Shown: piece after piece, positions 34,146 through 43,633 of the stretch
Layout of the letters: each line of letters begins with the position of its first letter
Numbering within the stretch: position 1 is the first letter of the stretch
Origin: Polytrichum commune
Lineage: Eukaryota; Streptophyta; Polytrichopsida; Polytrichales; Polytrichaceae
Direction: 5' to 3'
Assembly (NCBI GenBank): GCA_950295325.1
Contig: OX485809.1
Span: 21,034,144 to 21,080,000 of the forward strand
Length of the DNA stretch: 45,857 nucleotides
Program-made: the position numbers and the translations under genes
Notes under the pieces: model-generated
Database searches by the model: none
What the model was told of the DNA's origin: nothing
The model's input: only the letters and a program-made list of their open reading frames with translations

Positions 34146-35328
34146 CTTAAATCATCATACACGAGGAGTGATGTTGGGCTATTAAGAATACCAATTTTAT
34201 AGCTTGTCGTCTAGGATGGGTGGGTTGAGCTAAGCTTGCATAGGCCAATCCCAATCCGGAACTTAGGGCAGTGGGTCCCTTGCCAAGTTACCCTATTTTA
34301 GATCCTAAAAGTCTCTCAAAGTTTGAGAGATGAAAAGAGGAGGTCCCCAAAAGATCACACAACTTTCAAAATAGGCTCCGATACACAACGAACTATTGAG
34401 CTCTTATTAATAGAAAGTGTTCTCAAAGAAGGATCAACCCCATAGTTTCGTCCCATTTTTGAAGGACTCTACGAATAACTCTATTGCATTGATTTGGATG
34501 ACGAGGTGGCCACCGTCCGGAGTCCCAGGCTTTACATTTATCTAAACTTAAATCACCATACACAAGGAGTGATGTTGGGCTATTAAAAACCAACTTTCCA
34601 GTTTGTCTTATTAAGATGGGTGGGCTGAGCTAAGCTTGCATAGGCCAATCCAGGATTTAGGATAGTAGGTCCCTTGAGCAAGCCCTATTTCGGATCCTAA
34701 AATTCTCTCAAAGTTTGAGAGATGAAAAAAAGAAGTCCCAAAAAGACCACTGGACCTTCCAAATAGGCTCCGATACACAACGAACTATTGAGCTCTTAAT
34801 AGGAGAGGTTTCTCAAAGAAGGACCAACCCCACATTTCCGTCCCATTTCGAAGGCCTCTACAAATAACTCTACTACATTGATTTGGATAACAAGGTGGCC
34901 ACCATCTGGAATCCTAGGCTTTACATTTATCTAGACTTAAATCACCATACACAAGGAGTGATGTTGGGCTATTAAAAACCAACTTTCCAGTTTGTCTTAT
35001 TAAGATGGGTGGGCTGAGCTAAGCTTGCATAGGCCAATCCAGGATTTAGGATAGCGGGTCCCTTGCTCATTACCTATTTTAAACCCTAAAATTCTCTCAA
35101 AGCTTGAGAGATGAAAAGAGGAAGTCCCAAAAAGATCACTCAACTTTCTAAATAGGCTCCGATACACAACGAGCTATTGAGCTCTTAATAATAGGAAACA
35201 TTTCTCAAAGAAGGACCAACCCCACGGTTTCGTCCCATCTCAAAGGGCTTTACGGATAACTCTATATTGCATTGATTTGGATGACGAGGCGGCCATCATC
35301 CCCGGCCCCAGGCTTTACATTTATCTGG
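34146..35328. repeat. Three-copy tandem array, ~390-400-bp unit
   Basis: Units start at 34,146, 34,547 and 34,936 with CTTAAATCA.CATACAC.AG. Each contains GATGTTGGGCTATTAA, GAGCTAAGCTTGCATAGGCC, CTCTCAAAG.TTGAGAGATGA (a small hairpin), GGCTCCGATACACAACGA.CT and CCCAGGCTTTACATTTATCT-like blocks. Units 2 and 3 are identical over roughly the first 115 bases while unit 1 is more diverged. No open frame is kept between units, so this is a satellite-like or segmental array rather than repeated exons. Confidence 0.92.
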
Positions 35329-35530
35329 ACTGAATCGCATGGACAGTCTGGGCCAGTCACAGTAATGCTCTAGTAAAGGGACTTAGATTTGCGTGTTTTC
35401 TCATTCATTAATAATAAAAGGGATCGAGTCCCACACTACTATCATCATGTAGGGGGTTAGATGGGTCTTAAACGGTTACTTCTCATCCCCCCCCTACCAC
35501 CCGACTTCTCCTAGCATAGGAAACACATGA
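35329..35530. other. Spacer, nothing recognised
   Basis: Contains a C8 run near 35,488. No gene. Confidence 0.5.
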
Positions 35531-35533
35531 TTA

Positions 35534-36041
35534 TGTCTCCTACCCACATGACTTTACCAAATAACCAAAGTATTTTCTAAAAATCGGATAAAGCTCCCTC
35601 GGTTATAGCAGATGCACCTACAAGAACTTGCTCCGGAGATTGTCGAGTAGGTTTTAGTTCAGTAGCTTTCACACATGTTCATGGTTATTATCTACCATGC
35701 AATGAATGTTGGGTAGTTTTTATCCCATCCCCAGATGCCTTACTACTCATCTATCTTACCATCGGTTTTTGTTAATGGAGCTCCTCGTGCCCTCATAGCT
35801 AAGACTAAAAAGAAATCAATCACAAGGGCCGGAGGCGACGCTCTTAAAGGTCCTATATTCTTGCCTCATGTTTGGGTAGTGATGGGAGGGAGGGTCGGTG
35901 CTTGAGGCTTAAAACCTCCACTCTTAAGCCATGCCACATCATTTGCCAACTAGGCTCGGCACTGGATAATGTCGATGGTGTGAAGGCCGGGTTGTTAGAA
36001 CCAACTTTTAGTCTTAGCTAAAGTCAGGTGGGAAGGGGGCA
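35534..36041. mobile_element. TIR element with TGCCCCC-type ends, copy 2 (508 bp)
   Basis: Ends TGTCTCCTACCCACATGACT and the complement of TGCCCCCTTCCCACCTGACT are diverged versions of the ends of the 28,064 copy. It is flanked on both sides by TTA (35,531-35,533 and 36,042-36,044), the 3-bp target duplication typical of PIF/Harbinger. The interior is colinear with copy 1 throughout. Confidence 0.85.
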
Positions 36042-36054
36042 TTAGTAAGTGAAT

Positions 36055-36245
36055 GGTTAGCTAGCCACTTCCTCATAACTTTTGGGGCTCGTATGAAAAT
36101 CACTATCAAAGTGAAGAGTCTTGTGCTCATTAAGTGGTCGTGTAGGCCCCCCTCTTGTTATGTTGACTCTTGAGCATGGAATATGTATTAGATTATGAGC
36201 ATGCAGTTCAATCCTTTTCCATGTGTACACGTGTTCTTGTTACAT
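36055..36245 (-). repeat. R1 dispersed repeat, reverse orientation
   Basis: In reverse it shows the R1 order: TTGAACTGCATG, a G-tract shortened to GGGGGGCC, CACTTAATGAGCAC, CTTCACTTTGATAG, ATACGAGCCCCAAAAGTTAT. It begins 10 bases from the end of the TIR element. Confidence 0.65.
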
Positions 36246-36650
36246 GTTATTGGAGCCACACCAAATCACATACCACTTGTAGAGAAACATAAGTTAATGA
36301 ACCAAACACATTTGTCTTATGGACAACAACAAAAAAATGTACTTGTGTGTGTAAGGTAGACATGCCCAATTCCAACTTAACAATGATATGAATATCTATA
36401 TTTGAGTGGCATGTGGTTAGCAATGATTTGCAGGTTAGCGATCCTTAGATAACTTGTGAGTCTAAAACCAAACTAGGAACTACAAATTGAATGATCCCTC
36501 CCCCCTTTTTATTTTTTGTAGATCAAAACTGCCAAAAGAAACTCATGAAAAGTCATAGAAACTCATTGAAGTTGTCAAAATTGGGATGAAACGTTGTACT
36601 GTCATCCAAATGTGGCTTCATTACTCCAATGATTGCACTTAATACTCCTC
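36246..36650. repeat. R1-related and unassigned DNA
   Basis: Around 36,355-36,430, GACATGCCCAATTCC and GAGTGGCATGTGGTTAG match the R1 part at 39,938-40,008. The remainder is unassigned, with no gene. Confidence 0.5.
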
Positions 36651-36700
36651 TCTTGAAGATCCGAAAGAATACAATCAATGATAGTTAGATGTGGATCTAA
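36651..36700 (+). repeat. Left flank of the interrupted R1 copy, with TAA target
   Basis: GTTAGATGTGGATCTAA at 36,684-36,700 corresponds to GTTAGGTGTGGATCTAA at 40,000-40,016 in an uninterrupted R1 copy. The final TAA (36,698-36,700) is one half of the target duplication of the outer element. Confidence 0.8.
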
Positions 36701-36764
36701 GGGCCGGTTTACACTATGGACCATGAAGACGGACCATGGAAGATGGTCTTTGTCAATGGTCTAA

Positions 36765-37914
36765 GGGGCGGTTTACACTATGGACCATGAAGTTGGACCA
36801 GGGCTCTGCAAGGCAACTAATTGGCTCTTGAAGTTGTCCCGGGACAACTTTGGTTTACACTAAGAAAAAAATGGCAGAGGGACCATGGAGGTTGAGGTCC
36901 CCAAAATATGATTTTTAAGGCCTAATAAATGCACTGACATGGTCCAACAGGTTTTGCGGTGAGAGAGGCAAGAGAGGTGGTCTGGTAGGAAAAGGCAAGG
37001 GCCCATGTCAGAGAAATGCCATTTCAAGAATGTTTTAATGAATCTACCTTTTATGTGCCTTAATTATATTATAGCCCATGAGACATACCAGCACTACCTT
37101 GCCCTACCCCTTAAACTGGCTTACACGTGTTTCATCAAACAACGCGGGACATCTAGAACTCAAGAATTCAAGTGCAGATTTGTTTTTTTGGTCTACCAGC
37201 TGCAATGTTTGGAATTTGGGGGCGTGTAATATACCGTTGGAAAACTACAGTTGCAAAAGAAAAAAGAAAAATACGTAGTCGTTTAGTGACTGTAGATTAG
37301 AGTGGTCAAAAGAAGCGCAATGAGAAATCTTCTAACATTAATTATCAAAGAATTGAAATTTAGTGTTGAGCAAGGTTGGGTGGTAACAACATTAGATATA
37401 ATCAAACACTAAATATCCTATTTAGTGTAGTGACAACACAAGGTACATGTCACATGTACAAATTTAATCGCTCATTTTTTTTGTAAAAATTGTTGTGAGA
37501 AGATTTGCAAGCCACATCTTTGACACGTTTAACAAGAAGTGAAGACAGTTGAAGCCCAAGAGATGACAAGAGAATGATCAAACTTTAGGGCGAAAAGAAG
37601 AAAAAACTAAGTGACAAGATAAGTGAAGGCATGTGTAGGCAAGTGAAGGCAAATTGAAGTCAACAAAATGGTCAAACTTCATTTTTTCCCAAAACTGCCC
37701 TTTTTGGGCTTATATTGAAAAAATCAGCACATCCACTTCTTGCCCATGGTCATTCCTCTTGGTCCACATTCGGTTTACACCTAGTGAGGGGCCCAACGGC
37801 TTTGTAAATCAAATTTTTAAGAACTCGGGCCATGAAATGTAGACCATGAACTCGTACCGCGGAATAAGGCATCTTCCATGAGACAAGTTCATGGTCTATG
37901 GTGTAAACCGCCCC
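36765..37914 (+). mobile_element. Inner PIF/Harbinger-like element A (1,150 bp)
   Basis: The ends are GGGGCGGTTTACACTATGGA and, at 37,914 in reverse, GGGGCGGTTTACACCATAGA, with inverted similarity over about 28 bases. It is flanked by TAA at 36,762-36,764 and 37,915-37,917. It lies inside element B, inverted, 64 bp from B's left end. The first 135 bases are nearly identical to the truncated copy at 12,695. A 74-codon frame (37,005-37,229) has a counterpart in B (82 codons, 38,772 to 38,524) with a similar reading, but no known domain. Confidence 0.9.
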
Positions 37915-38456
37915 TAAGTTCATGGTCCGGCTTGCATGGTCCGACTTCATAAAAAAATAGTGTTGAGAGCCTTGGGCCCCTTACTAGATGTAAACTGAAT
38001 GTGGACCAAGAAGAATGACCATGCACCCAAAAATGAAGGTGCTTATTTTTTTAATACATGCCTAAAAAGGGCAATTTTGAAAAAAATTCAAGTTTGACCA
38101 TTCTCTTGTCTTCTCTTGGGCTTCACTTGTCTTCACTTTTTGTTAAATGTGTCAAAGATGTGGCTTGCAAATATTCTCACAACAATTTTACAAAAGAATG
38201 AGCAATTTGATTTGTACATGTTCAATGTAATTTACACATGACATGTACCTTGTGTTGTCACAACATTAAATAGAATATTTAGTGTTTAATTATATTTAAT
38301 TTTTTTACCACCCTACCTTTCTCAACACTAGAGTTCAATTCTTTGATAATTAGTCTTAGAAGATTTCCCATTGCGGTTCTTTTGACCACCTTGATCTACA
38401 GTCACTAAATGACTACAAATATTTCTTTTTCGTTTTGCAACTGTAAATTTAAAAAA

Positions 38457-38536
38457 ATTGGGGCTTGTAATATACCGTTGGAAAGGTATTTTGAAGACCT
38501 TTCCACACATTTCCAACGGTATATTACAACACCCCA
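38457..38536. repeat. Local hairpin in the right arm
   Basis: GTAATATACCGTTGGAAA near 38,466 and its complement TTTCCAACGGTATATTAC near 38,509 form an 18-bp perfect stem with flanking GGGGCTT/ACACCCC. Element A has only one of the two halves, so this is an extra inverted duplication of about 60-70 bases in B. Confidence 0.85.
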
Positions 38537-38992
38537 AATTCCAAACATTGCAGTTGGTAGAGCAAAAAAACAAATATGCGCTCAAATTCTTGAGTTTTAT
38601 ATGTCCCACATTGTTTGCTGAAACATGTGGGAGCCGGTTTAAGGGGTAGGGCAAGGTAGTAATGGTATGTCTTATGGGCTATGATATAATCAAGGCACAT
38701 AGAGGTTAGGTTCATAGAAAAATTCATTAAAACAACATTTCTCTCCCATGGGCCCTTGCCTTTTCCTACCATACCACCTCTCTTACCTCTCTCACCGCAG
38801 AACTCGTTGGACCATGTCAGTGCATTTATTATTCCTTAAAAACTGTATTTTGGGGACCTCGACCTTCATGGTCCCTCTGACATTTTTTCCTTAGCGTAAA
38901 CCAAAGTTGTCTTGGGACAACTTCAACACCCAATCAATTGCCTTGCAAAGCCTTGGTCCAACTACATGGTCCATAGTGTAAACCGGCCCTAA

Positions 38993-39310
38993 GAAGTGAT
39001 ACCAAAAAAACATGTGTTGGAGGAGAGATTGGACTACGTGCCTAGAATATGATAAACAATCTAAATCATTAGGCAACATAGTTGGGGGGGGGACCTATAT
39101 GACCAGTTAACGGGCCTAAGAAATTTCACTTTGATAATATATAAGATATTCATACGAGCTCAAAAAAACATAAGGCAAATTGCAAATTTGGATTTGGTAA
39201 TCATTTGGCACTAATTATGTGTTTTATATCATACAAAACGTGGGTGGAGAGATAAATCTATTCAAATAAGGCACATCAACCTTATAAGGTAAGCTTTAGA
39301 TGTGCATCCA
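38993..39310 (+). repeat. Right flank of the interrupted R1 copy
   Basis: Begins GAAGTGATACCAAAAAAACA, matching GAATGGACACCAAAAAAACA at 40,017, and continues with AGATTGGACTAC, a G9 tract, CCTATATGACCA, TTTCACTTTGATAAT and GGATTTGGTAATCA in R1 order. Confidence 0.8.
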
Positions 39311-39660
39311 CTTACTGGAGGATATGAAACACGGGATTAGTGCAAGATGATTAGCAAATTCGTATCATGCCCATAGTCATATTCCTCGTAATTTTTTGAG
39401 CTCGTATGAATATCTTGTTCATTATCATAATGAAGATTATCTTTTTAGATAAATGGTCAATCACACTAATTGTTGAATCCATTATCGCTTAATGAATTCT
39501 AAGCACCTACTCCAATCCTTATTAAACAACTGTCTTTTAATAGTATGTTTTAAGATCCACACCTAAACACACGCCACTCAAATATAGGTGTATGTTTAAG
39601 ACAAATCAACGACTTAAACCCACGTGCCGCAAGGTACATGGCCTTGTTTGTATGCACTTC
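39311..39660 (-). repeat. R1 dispersed repeat, reverse orientation
   Basis: In reverse: TTGCTAATCATCTTGCACTA, ATACGAGCTCAAAAAATTAC, ATAATGAACAAGATATTC and, near 39,552, the complement of AGGTGTGGATCTTAAAAC. It faces the preceding R1 copy, forming a diverged large palindrome centred near 39,300. The G-tract segment is missing. Confidence 0.6.
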
Positions 39661-39900
39661 CAACTCCACACACCTATTTCCTCATTGGATTGGCTTGGGG
39701 ATTGTCTCACTATGTTAGTATTTGCCAATCACTCATATCATCATTTCAAGTTTCATCACAATTGGAGTTGTGATGCAAACACTATAAGAGGTCAAAGTGG
39801 AGTTTTCATTAATTTTCAAGTGAACATAAATGGCTTCCCAATTGTGTGAACAACGAAATCCGTGTTTGTGTCTACATTTAAAGCGGGTAGGCTACTCTAA
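39661..39900. other. Spacer, nothing recognised
   Basis: An 85-codon frame (39,592-39,849) spans the end of R1 and this spacer, without known motifs. Confidence 0.45.
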
Positions 39901-39924
39901 TCAAACAACACATGTCTTTTGGGC

Positions 39925-40260
39925 ATTTGCTCTTAAGGTTGACATGCCTTATTTCCACATAGCGATAAGTTGGACGCCCATATATTGGGGTGGCATGTAG
40001 TTAGGTGTGGATCTAAGAATGGACACCAAAAAAACACATTTTTAATAAAGATTGGACTACATGTGAAAAATATACTAACTATTATAGGTGTAGAAGTCAA
40101 CAAAATTGGGGGGGGGGAGGGGGGCTATATGATCACGTGATGAGCACAAGATTCTTCAATTTGATAATGATTAAGATATTCATGTGAACTCCAAAAATCA
40201 TGAGTCGAATGGCTACGAGCGTGATTTAGATTTGCTAACCACACTCGTCTAGGACATGGC
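39925..40260 (+). repeat. R1 dispersed repeat, uninterrupted (empty-site) copy
   Basis: Carries GTGTGGATCTAAGAATGGAC at 40,005-40,024, the continuous version of the site that is split by element B at 36,700/38,990. It is followed by AGATTGGACTACATG, a long G-rich tract at about 40,108-40,125, CTATATGATCACGTGATGAG, TTCAATTTGATAATGA and GATTTAGATTTGCTAACC. Confidence 0.85.
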
Positions 40261-40664
40261 TCTTTCGAACACCTGGCTCGACACATGTTTTTTCATGTTG
40301 AAATCTATGCTCTTTTGGACCACCGTTGGAGCCATTTGTTGTATGGACCACCACTAATTTTGTGCTATTAGTCTTCTAGATTATAATCACATTTGTGTGA
40401 GCCATGATGCCATCTTGCTATTTTTGTGGCCATGTGAAAGGTCCGTGAAGTTTTTGTTATATTGTTGGCTACTTATTAGATATAGATTACATACAAGCTT
40501 ACTCATGATATCTGGATCCCATGTATATTATTAAGTGTAAAATATAAAAGGAACTTATGCTCTCTCTTTGTTGAATTTAGAGATATTCTTATAGTGATCT
40601 GCATTTCCCCTCTTCCAAATTGTTATATTTTTGGCTACTCATTCAAGGTTGGGGCTAAAGCTCA
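40261..40664. other. AT-rich spacer, nothing recognised
   Basis: No gene or bounded repeat is visible. Confidence 0.5.
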
Positions 40665-40804
40665 TGCCGTTTGGGCGTGCCCTAGCCGGTTGAGCATGAC
40701 CCCATCATGGGGGCAAGAAGGTGTCAAGGTCGAAGTTTGCGATCTGGCACCCCAAGGCAACCCCGCCAAAATCAATAAAAATAAAAAATAAAAAATAAAA
40801 AATA
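40665..40804 (+). mobile_element. tRNA-derived SINE
   Basis: TGCCCTAGCCGGTTGAGC at 40,678-40,695 fits the polymerase III A-box of tRNA genes at nearly all positions. A weakened B-box (GGTCGAAG, 40,728-40,735) follows at tRNA-like distance, and the unit ends in an A-rich tail of AAATAAA-type repeats at 40,768-40,804. The 65-codon frame across it is incidental. Target duplications were not identified. Confidence 0.6.
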
Positions 40805-42046
40805 TCCCGACCAACAATTGTTGCATGCCCCCCCCTAATTCCCCAAAAAATTGCCCTTTCTTTCTTGAAGGCCACAAATCTCACACTGAGTGCTTCACCT
40901 TGAAGGCCAAAAATTCACTATATATGTTCACTTCCCCTTAGTAAAGTAGCAATTGACTAGGATGTCATTCCCAAAGTGAAAACCGAAAGCATGTAAATGA
41001 GTGTCAATAAAGCACGTTATAAACTTGGAAGTAAAAAAATTACAAATTCCTTGTATATTGAGGTTATAATGTAAGCGACTTACCATTTGAAAAGGTCTTT
41101 TGTCATTCTAGAATGAAACTTATATTAGTGAAGCTTACACACTAAATTCCATGTTCATTATTAAATGTTCTAGCTTTGTTTAGTTTTAGAGATCTCATAT
41201 ATCTAGATGTAGATGTAGATGTGAGGAGAGAGAGAGAGAGAGAGAGCCACATACAAATGTGTCTTTCATTCATCCAACATAGAAGCATTAAAATAGTAAC
41301 ACATGCAATGTATTATCATTATTTTTAGTTATTTACACACTAGATTCGGGTTCAAAGACCCCAAATTAGTATAGTCCAAGTCATTAGAGATGAATTTGCC
41401 AAAAATATATAAGGGACAAGTTTTTATGTTCGATGGAAGAGAGGTGTTTTACATGGCACATTCTTACATTACAAGGTAAAAGCGGCCTTCACATATAGAG
41501 TGTTTCAAAGCCCTCTCTTTGCACATGTGAGGCACAATGAGTTGGTGGTCAAGATATCCAAGTAGGGGCCATGAGGTCCAAGGCTTGCATCCCTTAGCCA
41601 CCACCCCTGGCGTGACCTTGTAAGTGGCTAAGTGTCTAAGGCAACTTTAGTGTGGAGGGCCTACCGGTGTGTTAGACATGTGAGATGTATATAATTATTC
41701 ATTTTAAAATATTTATTGCATCAAAATTACCATGTCATAACAAAGAAGATGTTAATGCTTAAAATAAATTTGGGTTGTGTCAAAAGGGCATGACCCTTAA
41801 CACACGCATGAATGACACTCTTTAGACCACCTTAGGAGCCATAAACCAAAATTCGAATTCATGTCAAATGGACCTTTTTTGGCTTTTTTTGTGTTGAAAC
41901 AATTGGTCAAGAGGGCCATATTTTGTACTAGTGGCATCTTGCACTAATTGTGTGTTTCATAGTTTACTAGAAGTGGGTGCAGAGAGAAAATTAATTGCAT
42001 TAGGCGTAATAACTTTAAAATAAACCTTGCCATATACCACTTTGTA
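40805..42046. other. AT-rich spacer with a GA run
   Basis: (GA)n at 41,223-41,247. Near 41,935-41,985 a string resembling the tail of R1 (GCACTAATTGTGTGTTTCAT and GTGGGTGCAGAGAG) is present. No gene. Confidence 0.5.
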
Positions 42047-42532
42047 TGGCTAGGGATTTGTGGTGTCTATGTCGACTCATCCATTAGCAAGGTGAAAGTG
42101 TAGGCAAGTAGCATATAGCATGAAAACAACCATTTTAAGACAAAATGACTTCATAAACGGATTCAAAAACCCCGAATTAGTCTATTGAACTGCAAATGGA
42201 ATGAATCATCCCTCAACCGTGTAGGAGAGTTGTTGTTACTAAAGCCCCATCATCCACAACATACGAGTTCACATGGACACCATGAACCCTGGCTAGAGAT
42301 TCATGGCATCTACGTAAACTCGTCCATTGCGTAGGCGAAAACACACTGTATTATATTACAACCTACATCTTCTTATTTTAAGACATAGTCGACTCCACAA
42401 ATAACATCAACGACCTAAAATCAATACAATGGAGTCTAGTTGAAACGAATTGGCCCCCAGTCTTACAGAGGATGTGTTTTGATAAGACCCCTTCATCCAC
42501 GATGGATGAGTTTCCACACACACCACGACCCC
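42047..42532. repeat. Two tandem ~243-bp units with inverted ends
   Basis: Units start at 42,047 and 42,290 with TGGCTAG.GATT and end with CCCC.TCATCCAC..GA..C/ATGAGTT. Within a unit the left TGGTGTCTATG(T)CGACTCATCC is roughly the complement of the right GGATGAGTTTCCACACACAC-type end, so each unit looks like a small TIR element duplicated side by side. Confidence 0.6.
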
Positions 42533-43329
42533 GAAGCCACTTTGTACTCTTTTGTACTAGTGGAGTATGTTTTGTATGTATTTGTATTCATGTATGTTTC
42601 TCGTTTGGGGTGAGCCACATATTGGAGTGGTGGGGGCCCAAGGATCTTGGTTTGCGTTTTGTGGTAGCTTGAGTGGGCCCGGAGGAAGTGAGCAAGCCTA
42701 TAAGGTGTGGCTGAGAATGAAAGCCAAGAGACACACATAAAGTACTTAGCAAGCATAAGTTAGTAGATAGATAACTTAACAACTTTTTTTGGAGTTTTCT
42801 CGAACGCCCTCGCTCGTCTTGTCCACAAGATAGCAAGAGTCGGGGTCAAAAGGGTAAAAACGTTGAAAGCACTCACCGTTTTCCTTTCGCTTTCGTATTG
42901 ATTGTTCATCAACATTCATTGTCAATCTCCACAATCTCTTCACACTTTCGTCGGGCTTCATGACGAGTTTCTTCAAGGGTTTGTGGCACGCCTTTACTAA
43001 AAAGTGGGTTTCCACCGTCCATTTCACAAGGTGCGTTCACTAAGTAACTTAGAAAACACGGTCCTAAACAACATGCTTTCAAGCAATTGCTTTGTTAGGG
43101 GTATGGATTACCGCACTTCCCGGTTAAGGCTTTGGTTAGAGCAAGTAACCGAACGAAATGTTTGTAATTCAAATAGTTGGGTAGGAGATCGATATAATTG
43201 TTTCGATTTGTTATGTTAACTATGAGTTTTATCAATGTGTCTATATTACGAGGCCATAATTCGATTTGTTTTTGTTTTTGTTTTTGTTTTGTGTGTGGTC
43301 ATTCTTAACCACAAGCTTTGCTCATATAA
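42533..43329. other. Spacer with unsupported frames
   Basis: An 83-codon minus-strand frame (43,027 to 42,776) reads as a basic, hydrophilic peptide with no known motif. It overlaps other frames in the same DNA. A (GTTTTT)n run lies at 43,267-43,292. No gene is supported. Confidence 0.4.
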
Positions 43330-43633
43330 GGGTCAATTCACACGGGGTCCCAAGTCCTAAGTCCCAAGTATGAGATGGATGCCCCACATGGCAACACTTT
43401 TTGGAGGCGAAGCTCGAAACTTGTGTCGAGAGTTGGGTTCAGCAAGAAACTAGACCCAACTCTCAACACAAGTCATGTTATATTTTTGCGTAAAATAACC
43501 AAGATCCAACTTTCATGATAACTAACCATTTTTTAATGGTTTCTTGAGGCTCAAAAGTTGGGACTCTCCCTCCATGTTGGGACTTGCTAACATGACTAGG
43601 ACTTGGGACTTGGGACCCCATGTGAACTGACCC
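43330..43633. mobile_element. PIF/Harbinger-like MITE, 304 bp
   Basis: The ends GGGTCAATTCACACGGGGTC and the complement GGGTCAGTTCACATGGGGTC form an inverted repeat that continues with CCAAGTCC. It is flanked by TAA on both sides (43,327-43,329 and 43,634-43,636). A central palindrome pairs CTTGTGT.GAGAGTTGGGTT with its complement about 20 bases away. Non-coding. Confidence 0.9.

Larger units (their letters stand above)
36701..38989 (-). mobile_element. Outer PIF/Harbinger-like element B, interrupted by element A
   Basis: The ends are GGGCCGGTTTACACTATGGA (36,701) and its complement ending at 38,989, flanked by TAA on both sides (36,698-36,700; 38,990-38,992). Element B consists of 36,701-36,764 plus 37,918-38,989, about 1,136 bp once the inner element and one TAA are removed. 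Re-joined in this way it aligns along its whole length with element A in the opposite orientation, including across the junction. The right arm also has an extra local palindrome at 38,457-38,536. No transposase domains are seen, so it is non-autonomous. The whole 2,289 bp is a foldback with arms of about 1.1 kb. Confidence 0.9.

Noticed and set aside
34146-35328. CRISPR-like or exon repeat array
   Set aside because: Units are ~395 bp without unique spacers and no frame is kept, and the context is eukaryotic.
28064-36041. Direct repeats 7.5 kb apart as LTRs of one retrotransposon
   Set aside because: Each copy has its own inverted ends and its own 3-bp flanking duplication, and no polyprotein or polypurine tract lies between them.
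42776-43027. 83-codon minus-strand gene
   Set aside because: No motif, no promoter or splice context, and overlapping frames of similar length in the same DNA.
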